Shown here: positions 1 through 5,934 of the stretch, piece by piece
How the letters are laid out: every line of letters starts with the position of its first letter
How positions within the stretch are numbered: the first letter of the stretch is position 1
From: Angelakisella sp.
GTDB lineage: Bacteria; Bacillota; Clostridia; Oscillospirales; Ruminococcaceae
Reading direction: 5' to 3'
Length of the DNA stretch: 6,957 bases
Assembly (NCBI GenBank): GCA_022795575.1
Contig: JAAWGY010000119.1
Location: forward strand, 1 to 6,957
Notes under the pieces: generated by a model
What the model saw: only the letters and a program-made list of their open reading frames with translations
Databases searched by the model: none
Told to the model about the DNA's origin: nothing
Made by a program: the position numbers and the translations under genes

Positions 1-148
1 ACCGTCTGACGCAGTCAGGCCAGGTCTTTTCCCGCCCTGCCGCGTTAAAAAACCTTGCAATACACCAAGTATTGCTGCGGTTTTTTGCCTTGCAGGGCGA
101 GAAAATCCCTTGTCCTGCCTGCATCATCCGGTTATGAATACAGGTTCT
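1..148. repeat. MITE-like palindromic element, copy A (left tip outside window)
   Basis: A long imperfect palindrome. The outer arm at 27-40 pairs with 92-105 with one mismatch. The A-tract arm at 47-54 pairs with 79-86, and the core stem 57-63 pairs with 69-75 around loop ACCAA (64-68). The right tip (129-148) is the exact reverse complement of 1830-1849, the left tip of copy B. Positions 1-47 match 1846-1892 at 46 of 47 bases, and 47-68 match 1948-1969 exactly. By comparison with copy B, about 16 bases of the left tip lie before the window, giving a full element of about 164 bp. No coding capacity is present, so any mobility would need a transposase from elsewhere. The core hairpin followed by T6 (81-86) could terminate transcription on either strand. 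MITE nature is inferred; the repeat structure is seen directly. Confidence 0.8.
110..138 (+). promoter_or_regulatory. Possible outward promoter in the right arm of copy A
   Basis: TTGTCC (110-115) and TATGAA (133-138) are separated by 17 bases, and each matches the sigma-A consensus at 4 of 6 positions. A transcript would start near 145 and lead into the gene at 236. Both boxes lie inside the mobile-element arm, so the element would supply the promoter. The boxes are weak and this could be chance. Confidence 0.3.
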
Positions 149-149
149 A

Positions 150-194
150 AGAGCCTATCCCAATCTGTGTGTGCCTAATTCTGGGATAGTCTCT
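150..194. repeat. Short palindrome between copy A and the first gene
   Basis: CTATCCCA (155-162) and TGGGATAG (182-189) are a perfect inverted repeat. Adding AGAG (150-153) and CTCT (191-194) gives a 13-bp stem with one mismatch and a 19-base loop. It begins two bases after the end of copy A. It could be a 5'-leader RNA hairpin, an operator, or the two facing ends of a small transposon-derived remnant. No T-tract follows, so it is not a terminator for + transcription. Confidence 0.55.
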
Positions 195-217
195 AAAGCA
201 GTTACCAAAAGACAACC

Positions 218-226
218 GGAAGGGAG
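218..226 (+). promoter_or_regulatory. Ribosome binding site deciding the start at 236
   Basis: GGAAGGGAG lies 9 bases before ATG 236 but only 3 before the in-frame TTG at 230. This spacing favours the ATG, which also gives an N-terminus of MGLDLYAG. Confidence 0.7.
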
Positions 227-235
227 CGCTTGACC

Positions 236-1003
236 ATGGGACTGGACCTTTACGCCGGGACGCTGACCCGGTACTACGCCCGCAACTGGAAGTCGACCGT
301 TCAGCAGTGGGCCGAAGCAAACGGCTATACCTTTAACCGCATGGGGCCGGACGGGCCGATGGAGCAGGAGCAGAAGCCGGACCCGGCGGAGGTACAGGCC
401 GCCATGGAGGGCTGGCAGGATTCCCTCTTGGCCGCCCTCAAGGCCGGCGGCACCCAATGTCCCCCCTGGCCCGAAAACAACGAGGCCCCCTACTACACCG
501 ATAAGCCGGACTGGGACGCCTACCATGCCCTGCTGCTGGCGGCGGCCTGCAAAACGGCCGGGCAGGAGGTCCCCGCCACCGTGGACAAGGGCCTGGGAGA
601 GGGGTTTTGGGAGCGCCCGGTGGTCAAGGAGGCGGCAGAGAGCTGGAAGGGCGCCCTCTTTGCCGGGGCGGAGCTGTGGCTCCCCTTCCCGGAGTCCTTC
701 TACTTCCGCTGCCCCAACCCCCTGGGCAACGAGGTGGTCATCGGCACCACCGCCGGGCTGGAAAAGGAGCTGGCGCGGATCAACGACCTTCTCTGGCAGG
801 CAGGGGAGGAGGAGATCCTGGGCTGGCAGTACACCGAGGGCTACCCCGCCGACGCCCAGATCAGCCCCGACGGCAAGCTCTGCCGGGTGGCGGAAAACGC
901 CCGGTACGACACCCTGTCTCTGGCCAAGCTGGCCTACTCCCTTTTCTGGCAGGCGGCGCGGTTCTCCCGGGAAAACCAGGCGCCCATTGTCTTGGACTAT
1001 TGA
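236..1003 (+). CDS. Hypothetical Trp-rich cytosolic protein (MGLDLYAG N-terminus)
   Basis: A 255-aa soluble protein that I cannot place in a named family. ATG 236 is chosen over the upstream TTG because of ribosome-site spacing. There is no signal peptide or membrane segment. It is rich in aromatics, with eleven tryptophans (for example W18, W25, W60, W78, W93, W125, W187, W238). The opening MGLDLYAGTLTRYY is a compact start that looks like a conserved family signature. A middle part (about 45-140) alternates short helices with Pro/Trp turns. A segment around 148-163 (LWLPFPESFYFRCPNP) precedes a helix at 172-188, and the chain ends LDY. No catalytic motif is visible. It sits 15 nt before the next gene and was probably co-transcribed with it. 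Membership in an orphan immunity-like cluster is inferred from its neighbours only. Confidence 0.85.
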   Translation: MGLDLYAGTLTRYYARNWKSTVQQWAEANGYTFNRMGPDGPMEQEQKPDPAEVQAAMEGWQDSLLAALKAGGTQCPPWPENNEAPYYTDKPDWDAYHALLLAAACKTAGQEVPATVDKGLGEGFWERPVVKEAAESWKGALFAGAELWLPFPESFYFRCPNPLGNEVVIGTTAGLEKELARINDLLWQAGEEEILGWQYTEGYPADAQISPDGKLCRVAENARYDTLSLAKLAYSLFWQAARFSRENQAPIVLDY

Positions 1004-1018
1004 GGGAGGGGGACAGCC

Positions 1019-1846
1019 ATGGACATCGTGCGTCTGCCCAAAAGGTTCCGGGACCTCTGCGGGGTGATCCAGGACGGCGGGGAGCCGGACCCCAAGCTGA
1101 TGGAGACCTTCCGGGGAAAGTATCCCCACCAGGCTGCCGCCGTAGAGGCGGAGCTGGCCGCCTTCCGGATGGACTGGGAGGCGGTACTGGAAAAGGAGCT
1201 TTTGATCCTGCCCTTTTTGCAGGAATGGTACTACAGCAACGTCCCCGCCCAACAGATGACGCTGCTTGCCTTTGCCGCCCGGCAGCTGGGCCGGGCGCCG
1301 GAGGCCCGGGAGGCCCTGGCCCGATTCCGGAAGGACCTGCTGGCGGAAAATCCCGCTCCGGACCGCCCCAGCCCTCTGATCACCTACGCCGGCTATATGC
1401 TGGACTACCTGAATACCGGCGCTCTGCCCTACGACGACGAGCTGCGCTACGCCGACCCGGCGAAACCGGTGCCGGTGGCGGCGCTGGAGGCAAGGCTGTC
1501 CTCCAAGGAACGGGGGACCAAGGAGGGGCGGCAGAAGCTGCTGAACCTCTGCTGCCTCTACGGGGGGGCGGCGGACGCCCTGCCCCTTTACGAGGAGCTG
1601 GCGGCGGAGGGCCTCCTCCCCGAGATGTGGCACCAGCACGCCATCCAGCGGTACCTCTACACAGGCGCCCGGGAGGAGGCCCTTCGGGCGGCGGAGCGGT
1701 GGAGCGCCTCCCGGCTGTGGGCGGCGGCCTCCCCTACCCAGGTCCGGCCGGTCTGCTTCTTCCAGCACCCCATGATGCACCCCTTCCTCACCCACCGGGA
1801 GACCATGGAGCGGCTGGAAAGGGCAGCTAAGAACCTGTATTCATAA
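1019..1846 (+). CDS. Hypothetical helical, TPR-like protein; 3' end supplied by repeat copy B
   Basis: A 275-aa soluble, almost wholly helical protein of no family I recognise. A G-rich ribosome site (GGGAGGGGG, about 1004-1012) precedes ATG 1019. Helix-turn-helix segments resembling TPR/PPR-like repeats occur at about 79-107 (LLAFAARQLGRAPEAREAL), 174-199 (LYGGAADALPLYEELA) and 207-228 (YLYTGAREEALRAAERW). These suggest a protein-binding scaffold rather than an enzyme. The region 240-260 (VRPVCFFQHPMMHPF) is distinctive and may mark the family. The final residues KNLYS and the TAA stop fall inside the left tip of the repeat at 1830-1973, so the original C-terminus was probably different. It follows the 236-1003 gene by 15 nt in the same direction. 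Function is unknown; the TPR-like reading is from helix periodicity by eye. Confidence 0.85.
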   Translation: MDIVRLPKRFRDLCGVIQDGGEPDPKLMETFRGKYPHQAAAVEAELAAFRMDWEAVLEKELLILPFLQEWYYSNVPAQQMTLLAFAARQLGRAPEAREALARFRKDLLAENPAPDRPSPLITYAGYMLDYLNTGALPYDDELRYADPAKPVPVAALEARLSSKERGTKEGRQKLLNLCCLYGGAADALPLYEELAAEGLLPEMWHQHAIQRYLYTGAREEALRAAERWSASRLWAAASPTQVRPVCFFQHPMMHPFLTHRETMERLERAAKNLYS

Positions 1847-1973
1847 CCGTCTGACGCCGTCAGGCCAGGTCTTTTCCCGCCCTGCCGCGTTACTGCGCCC
1901 GCAGGCGCGTCCAGACGCAACCGCCGCAGGCGGCTCTTAGCGCCTGGAAAAAACCTTGCAATACACCAATTCT
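1830..1973. repeat. MITE-like palindromic element, copy B (internally deleted)
   Basis: The second copy of the element at 1-148. The left tip 1830-1849 is the exact reverse complement of 129-148, and 1846-1892 repeats 1-47 directly with one change (1858 C against 13 A). After 1892 there are 56 extra bases, then 1948-1969 again matches 47-68 exactly. The right arm is then missing: only TTCT (1970-1973), followed by AA as at the end of copy A, seems to remain. Without that arm the long hairpin and its T6 run are lost, so copy B should not stop + transcription the way copy A might. The element begins inside the penultimate codons of the upstream gene and ends 5 bases before the AGAGGAGG ribosome site of the next gene. 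Confidence 0.75.
1893..1948. other. 56-bp structured insert within copy B
   Basis: This segment is absent from copy A. It holds two hairpins. The first is GCGCC/GGCGC (1895-1899 with 1904-1908, loop CGCA). The second is an outer stem 1910-1918 with 1940-1948 (8 of 9 pairs) enclosing an inner stem CCGCC/GGCGG (1921-1925 with 1929-1933). It may be a nested small repeat, or sequence that copy A has lost. Confidence 0.5.
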
Positions 1974-1995
1974 AAAACAGAGGAGGAATCACGCA

Positions 1996-2778
1996 ATGAT
2001 GAATAGAATCGACCCCGCCCTTTTGGCCCAATGGATGACAGACTACCTGAGCTGCCCCTGCCGGTACTTCCCGCCCCAAAGGGACGACAGCGAGGTGATG
2101 GCCGCATGGCAGGAGGCCCGGGCCCGGGGGGCGCGGGAGGGCTTTACGCCGGTTATCGTGGTGGTGACAGAGGTTCTTTGGGAGACCCTGCTGATGAACG
2201 CCTGCGATGAGGAGGAGGACGAAGACGACCCCGGCTGCTTCGACCCGGAGGAGGTGGCGGAATACCGCAAACGGATGTTGGAAAAGGACAGCACCGGCGC
2301 CGAAGAGACCCTGGCGGCCTACCTGAAATTCTGCCCCGGCGATGTCCAGCAGTGGGTGGCGGCTCCCGCCCCGGCGGCGCTGCCGGAGGGGACGCCCCGC
2401 ACCGCCTTCTGGAGCCACAAAAACTTCGCCACCGGGGAGCTCCAGCCGCTGCTGCTGGCGGAGATCCCCACCGGGAAGGCCTGGGAGGTGTTCGCCTATC
2501 TCCCCTTCGGGGGCTGGAACAGCTGCCCCGATACCCCCGCCCTGATGGCGGTGTCCCGCCGCTGGCGGGCGAAATACGGGGCGGCACCGGCGGTGGTGGG
2601 CCAGGACACCTTGGAGTATGTCCTCCCCGCCCCGGCGGGACCGGAGGCCGCCTGGGAGCTGGCCAAGGAGCACTGCATCTTCTGCCCGGACGCTCTGGAC
2701 ACCGACGAGGAGGAGCCCCTGAAAAAGCTGGCCGCGGAGCTGGCGGGGGCCACCGTCTGGTCCTTTTGGTGGGACTGA
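1996..2778 (+). CDS. DUF4253 domain-containing protein
   Basis: A 260-aa cytosolic protein. AGGAGG (1981-1986) lies 9 bases before ATG 1996; the adjacent ATG 1999 is also possible. The C-terminal half (about 155-260) carries the DUF4253 pattern as I know it. It reads WNSCPDTPALMAVSRRW (174-190), KYGA (193-196), then GQDTLEYVLPAP (202-213), an ELAKEH-type helix with CPD (230-232), and the terminal WSFWWD. The N-terminal half (1-150) is less conserved and contains a very acidic patch (about 71-93: DEEEDEDD then DPEEVAEY). There is no signal peptide or membrane segment. The biochemical function of DUF4253 is not established to my knowledge. It is often found in accessory loci among other orphan soluble proteins, which fits here. 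The DUF4241 gene follows after 16 nt, so the two are probably co-translated. Confidence 0.9.
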   Translation: MMNRIDPALLAQWMTDYLSCPCRYFPPQRDDSEVMAAWQEARARGAREGFTPVIVVVTEVLWETLLMNACDEEEDEDDPGCFDPEEVAEYRKRMLEKDSTGAEETLAAYLKFCPGDVQQWVAAPAPAALPEGTPRTAFWSHKNFATGELQPLLLAEIPTGKAWEVFAYLPFGGWNSCPDTPALMAVSRRWRAKYGAAPAVVGQDTLEYVLPAPAGPEAAWELAKEHCIFCPDALDTDEEEPLKKLAAELAGATVWSFWWD

Positions 2779-2794
2779 TGGAGAGGAGGCGCCA

Positions 2795-3547
2795 ATGATG
2801 CCGACACAGGAATGGCTTGCCCAATACGAGGCGGCGCGGGAATATACCCGCTCCCCGGTGGACCTGAACGAATACTTTGAAAAGGACGAGATCGCCGGGA
2901 AATCCCTGGCGGTGATGGACATCGGCCCCTGCACCCTCCCCACCGGCCGGGTGCTGGTGCGGGATCCCCTGGTCTTCCTGCCGGACCGGCGGGAGCAGCC
3001 CTATTTTGTCACCGTACCCGCCGGCACCTACCCCACCCAGGTCTGCGTCGTCCGGCCGGAGGGGGCGGCGGACAGCCCCCGCTACGCGGCTGTCCGGCTG
3101 CGGTTTACAGAGTCCCGGGCGGTGGCGTTCTACGAGGCCCTGGTGGGCAACGAGCGCCTGGAGGGGCTCACCGGGGACGAATACTTCGGCTTCTGCGTGG
3201 ACGCCGGGTTGGGGTGCATCTGCGACGAGGCGGTGCGGGACGCCTTCTGCGATTTTGTGGAGGGCTGGGAGAAGGCGCATCCGGAGGACAACCTCTACGA
3301 CGGGTATTTCCGCCCCCTCTTCGCCCAAAGCTACGCCGCCCGGCCGGAGCACCAGCGGGAGGGGGGCGACTGGATCAGCTGGCAGCCCCCGGGAACGGCG
3401 TACCAGCTGCCCATCTTCGCCTCCGGCTTTGGGGACGGGGTTTATCCCGTCTATTGGGGATACGACGAGGCGGGGGCCCTCTGCCAGTTAGTGGTACAGC
3501 TTATCGACATCCAGCTTGCCTATGGCGAGGAGGAGCCGGAGGAATAG
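2795..3547 (+). CDS. DUF4241 domain-containing protein
   Basis: A 250-aa cytosolic protein. AGAGGAGG (2782-2789) serves ATG 2795 or the next codon ATG 2798 (5 or 8 bases). The family pattern of DUF4241 runs through most of the chain. It includes GRVLVRDPL (51-59), VPAGTYPTQV (74-83), a strand ending in RLRFTE (101-106), then VDAGLGCICD (135-144). The C-terminal block FASGFGDGVYPVYWGYDEAG (209-228) is followed by a final strand-like QLVVQLID. Length is about normal for the family. Its function is not known to me; the Gly/Asp-rich C-terminal block looks structural, and no catalytic residues can be named. It is paired with the DUF4253 gene 16 nt upstream. A T-rich gap with only weak stems then separates it from the signal peptidase promoter. 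Confidence 0.9.
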   Translation: MMPTQEWLAQYEAAREYTRSPVDLNEYFEKDEIAGKSLAVMDIGPCTLPTGRVLVRDPLVFLPDRREQPYFVTVPAGTYPTQVCVVRPEGAADSPRYAAVRLRFTESRAVAFYEALVGNERLEGLTGDEYFGFCVDAGLGCICDEAVRDAFCDFVEGWEKAHPEDNLYDGYFRPLFAQSYAARPEHQREGGDWISWQPPGTAYQLPIFASGFGDGVYPVYWGYDEAGALCQLVVQLIDIQLAYGEEEPEE

Positions 3548-3602
3548 CCGGCCCCTTTTATGTCGGTTTTGTTAATTTTACCGGCTTTTGGGGCGTTTTT
3601 GC

Positions 3603-3631
3603 TTGTGCCAAGGGCCCGGGCGGGCTATAAT
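3603..3631 (+). promoter_or_regulatory. Sigma-A-type promoter for the signal peptidase/MurJ unit
   Basis: A perfect TATAAT (3626-3631) lies 17 bases downstream of TTGTGC (3603-3608), a -35 box that keeps only the TTG. It sits after the DUF4241 stop and ahead of the signal peptidase start, predicting a leader of about 57 nt. A small hairpin (about 3651-3671, TTCC-C-GGGG with CCCCGGAA) lies in that leader just before the ribosome site. The weak -35 lowers certainty. Confidence 0.55.
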
Positions 3632-3679
3632 AGAACGGATATGGGAAGATTTCCCGGGGGATTCCCCGGAAAAAGGATC

Positions 3680-3686
3680 AGGAGGT
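3680..3686 (+). promoter_or_regulatory. Ribosome binding site deciding the start at 3695
   Basis: AGGAGGT lies 8 bases before ATG 3695. The frame stays open upstream to 3560, but that stretch has no ribosome site and overlaps the promoter, so 3695 is the real start. Confidence 0.8.
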
Positions 3687-3694
3687 CGTTGCCG

Positions 3695-4312
3695 ATGGAG
3701 CCGACAGAACAGCCAATGGAGCCGGTGGAGCAGATGCCGGCAGAAGCGCCGGAGCAGGCCGGCCAGGAGGAGCAGGTCCCGGAAAAGCCCACCGCCAAGG
3801 AGCGGCTGCGGCAGCTTTGGAGGGGCTGGATCCTCCCCTTTGGCACCGAGATTTTGGTGCTCCTGTTTATCATTAAATTCCTGTTTTTCTTTGTCATCGT
3901 GCCCACCGGCTCGATGATCCCCACCATCGACAGCCACAGTGTCCTGTTTGCCACCCGGGTACACCACCCGGAAAAGCTGCAGCGGGGGGATATTGTGGTC
4001 TTCGATTCCGATGAGCTGGGCATCACCCTGGTAAAGCGGCTGGTGGGGCTGCCCGGGGACCGGGTGGTCATCGACAGCCAGGGCCGGATGACCCTGAACG
4101 GCCAGCCGGCAGAGGAGGACTACGTCTTCTATAAATCCAACCTGTCTGCCGATTTTACCGTCCCGGAGGGCTGCTACCTCTTTTTGGGGGATAACCGCAG
4201 CGGCTCCAACGACGCCCGGATGTGGAGGGACCCCTACATCGACGGGGAGAAGATCCAGGGCAAGGCATGGTTTACCCTTTGGCCGGTGGCCAACTTCGGC
4301 TCTCTGTACTGA
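3695..4312 (+). CDS. lepB: Type I signal peptidase
   Basis: A 205-aa membrane-anchored serine protease that cleaves signal peptides from exported proteins on the outer face of the membrane. Residues 1-35 are a cytosolic Pro/Glu/Gln-rich acidic tail with MEP-type repeats. A basic stretch (RLRQLWRG, 37-44) leads into one membrane segment at about 47-70. The family boxes follow in order: PTGSMIPTI with nucleophile Ser73, RGDIVVF (97-103), VKRLVGLPGDRV with general base Lys114, and GDNRSGSNDAR (165-175). The catalytic Ser/Lys pair and all boxes are intact, and the length is usual for a Gram-positive-type enzyme with one anchor. A promoter and strong ribosome site precede it. The MurJ-family gene starts 45 nt after its stop, suggesting an envelope operon. 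The name sipS would be equally valid. The tail is longer and more acidic than in the best-known homologues. Confidence 0.95.
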   Translation: MEPTEQPMEPVEQMPAEAPEQAGQEEQVPEKPTAKERLRQLWRGWILPFGTEILVLLFIIKFLFFFVIVPTGSMIPTIDSHSVLFATRVHHPEKLQRGDIVVFDSDELGITLVKRLVGLPGDRVVIDSQGRMTLNGQPAEEDYVFYKSNLSADFTVPEGCYLFLGDNRSGSNDARMWRDPYIDGEKIQGKAWFTLWPVANFGSLY

Positions 4313-4341
4313 TTGCGGCAGATTTCCCGCACAACTACCGG

Positions 4342-4352
4342 AAAGGGGGGAG
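4342..4352 (+). promoter_or_regulatory. Ribosome binding site deciding the start at 4358
   Basis: AAAGGGGGGAG ends 5 bases before ATG 4358. The in-frame TTG at 4313 directly abuts the previous stop and has no comparable site, so the shorter protein is preferred. Confidence 0.7.
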
Positions 4353-4357
4353 CGCCC

Positions 4358-5896
4358 ATGGCCGGCAAGAGGGGCAGCACCGCGTCCCACACCCTGATCC
4401 TCATCTTCACCACCGCCTTTGCCAAGGCCCTGGGCTTTGGCCGGGAGATGTCCCTGGCCTACGTCTACGGGGCCAGCCCGGTAAGCGACGCCTACATCGT
4501 GGCCTTCTCCATCCCCACCATCATCTTTGCGGGGATCGGCTCCGCCATGCTTACCAGCTACATCTCCAGCTACGCCCGCATCCGCCAGCAAAACCCCCGG
4601 CGGCTGCGCAGCTTTACCGATAGCGTCATCACCATTGTTATCCTCATCTCCCTGTCCATTATGGGGATCTTTTGGCTCTTCCGGGAGACCATCGTCAAGA
4701 TGTTCGCCATGGGCTTTGAGGGCGAGGTGCTGGAGATTGCCGTCTCCCTCTCCCAGGTGATCATCATCTCCCTTGTCTTTATCGGCGTCTACTTTATCCT
4801 CCAGGGGTTTCTGCAAATTCACGGCAGCTATTTTGCCGTGGGGATGGTCAGCGCCCCCCTCAACATCTGCGTCATCATCTCCATGTTCCTCTCCCAAAAG
4901 CAGGGGCAGGGGGTGCTGGGCTGGGGGGTTGTGGCGGGGTACTTCTCCTCCTTTTTGATGCTCTACCTGGTGGCCAAGCGCCACCACTTCTCCTACCGGC
5001 CCAACTTCAACTTTGGCACCCCGGAGATCCGCCGCCTGATGATTGTGGTGCTGCCCATCTTTTTGGGCAAGGCCATCACCGAGCTTAACACCATGATCGA
5101 CCGCACCATCGCCTCGGTGCTGCCCTCCGGCAGCGTTTCCGCCCTCAGCTACGGCAACCGGGTGGTGGGGTTTGTCACGGCGGTGTTCGTCATCTCGGTG
5201 ACAACCGCCGCCTTCCCCCAAATGTCCCGGCTTTCCGCCATGAAGAACACCCGCAGGCTTAAGGCCACCTTTGCCCGCAGCGTGGGGCTGATGTCCCTGA
5301 TGGTGCTGCCCATCTCGGCAGGGGTTATCCTTTTTGCCCCCCAGATTGTGGCGCTGCTCTTTGAGCGGGGGGCCTTTACCGCCTACGACACCCAGCGCAC
5401 CGCCGAGGTGGTGCAGTACTACGCCCTGGGGCTGATCTTCTTCAGCATCAAGGAGGTGGTCCTCAATATGTTTTACGCCATCGAGGACACCATCACCCCC
5501 ACCATCAACTCCATTCTGGCCATCTTTATCAACATCGGCCTCAACCTGCTGCTGATCAAATCGATGGCCCACAAGGGCCTTGCCCTGGCCACCACCATCT
5601 CCGGCGGGGTGACGCTGCTGCTGCTGCTGGTCGTTCTCCGCAAGCGGATCGGCCGCCTGGGCCTGGGGCGGATCTTCGCCAGCCTGGTGAAGATGGGGGT
5701 ATCCACCGCGGGGATGTGTCTGGTTGCCGCCCCCCTTTACGACCTCCTCTACGGCCAGCTGGAGTCGATCCTCCCCTCCTTTCTGCTGGCGGCGCTGGCC
5801 GGGGCGCTGGTCTACGGCCTCCTGAACATCCTGCTGCGCACCAAGGAGATGGGGGCGCTGGTGATCGGCCTGCTGGAGCGGCTGACGCCATCGTAA
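4358..5896 (+). CDS. murJ: MurJ/MviN-family lipid II flippase
   Basis: A 512-aa polytopic membrane protein of the MOP superfamily that would flip the peptidoglycan precursor lipid II to the outer face of the membrane. Length matches E. coli MurJ (511 aa), and about 14 hydrophobic segments run throughout. Diagnostic blocks are GFGREMSLAYVYGAS followed by DAYIVAFSIP (26-53), and the central N-x-M-I-D-R-x-I-A-S block followed by SVSALSYGNR (about 245-268). By eye-alignment with E. coli MurJ, R29, D44 and R268 match functional residues R24, D39 and R270. Lys23 replaces R18, and Phe57 replaces R52. It lies 45 nt after lepB and probably shares its promoter; a strong terminator follows at 5935. A related MOP exporter such as a polysaccharide flippase is a less likely alternative because the MviN-specific blocks are clear. 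Confidence 0.9.
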   Translation: MAGKRGSTASHTLILIFTTAFAKALGFGREMSLAYVYGASPVSDAYIVAFSIPTIIFAGIGSAMLTSYISSYARIRQQNPRRLRSFTDSVITIVILISLSIMGIFWLFRETIVKMFAMGFEGEVLEIAVSLSQVIIISLVFIGVYFILQGFLQIHGSYFAVGMVSAPLNICVIISMFLSQKQGQGVLGWGVVAGYFSSFLMLYLVAKRHHFSYRPNFNFGTPEIRRLMIVVLPIFLGKAITELNTMIDRTIASVLPSGSVSALSYGNRVVGFVTAVFVISVTTAAFPQMSRLSAMKNTRRLKATFARSVGLMSLMVLPISAGVILFAPQIVALLFERGAFTAYDTQRTAEVVQYYALGLIFFSIKEVVLNMFYAIEDTITPTINSILAIFINIGLNLLLIKSMAHKGLALATTISGGVTLLLLLVVLRKRIGRLGLGRIFASLVKMGVSTAGMCLVAAPLYDLLYGQLESILPSFLLAALAGALVYGLLNILLRTKEMGALVIGLLERLTPS

Positions 5897-5934
5897 CCGT
5901 TGGCAGGCGGTACAAGCCTCCCCAAAAAATCAGC

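Noticed and set aside
155..1795. A 546-codon open frame on the minus strand across the first two genes
   Set aside because: It is antisense to two genes with good ribosome sites; its product is Gly/Pro/Leu/Gln-rich and low complexity, as expected from GC-rich codon bias on the opposite strand.
1..1973. CRISPR-like array from the repeated palindromes
   Set aside because: Only two copies, 1.8 kb apart with genes between them, no regular spacers and no cas genes.
3547..3600. Possible terminator after the DUF4241 gene
   Set aside because: Only 5-bp stems (GCCGG/CCGGC and GCCCC/GGGGC) with loops of about 30 bases are possible; the T-runs are present but the structure is too weak to call.
3560..3694. 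Upstream in-frame extension of the signal peptidase with a hydrophobic start
   Set aside because: It overlaps the TATAAT promoter and has no ribosome site, while ATG 3695 has AGGAGGT at ideal spacing.
3578..5572. A 664-codon open frame on the minus strand across lepB and murJ
   Set aside because: The product is a His/Gly/Asp-rich low-complexity chain opposite two clearly recognised genes, so it is a shadow frame.
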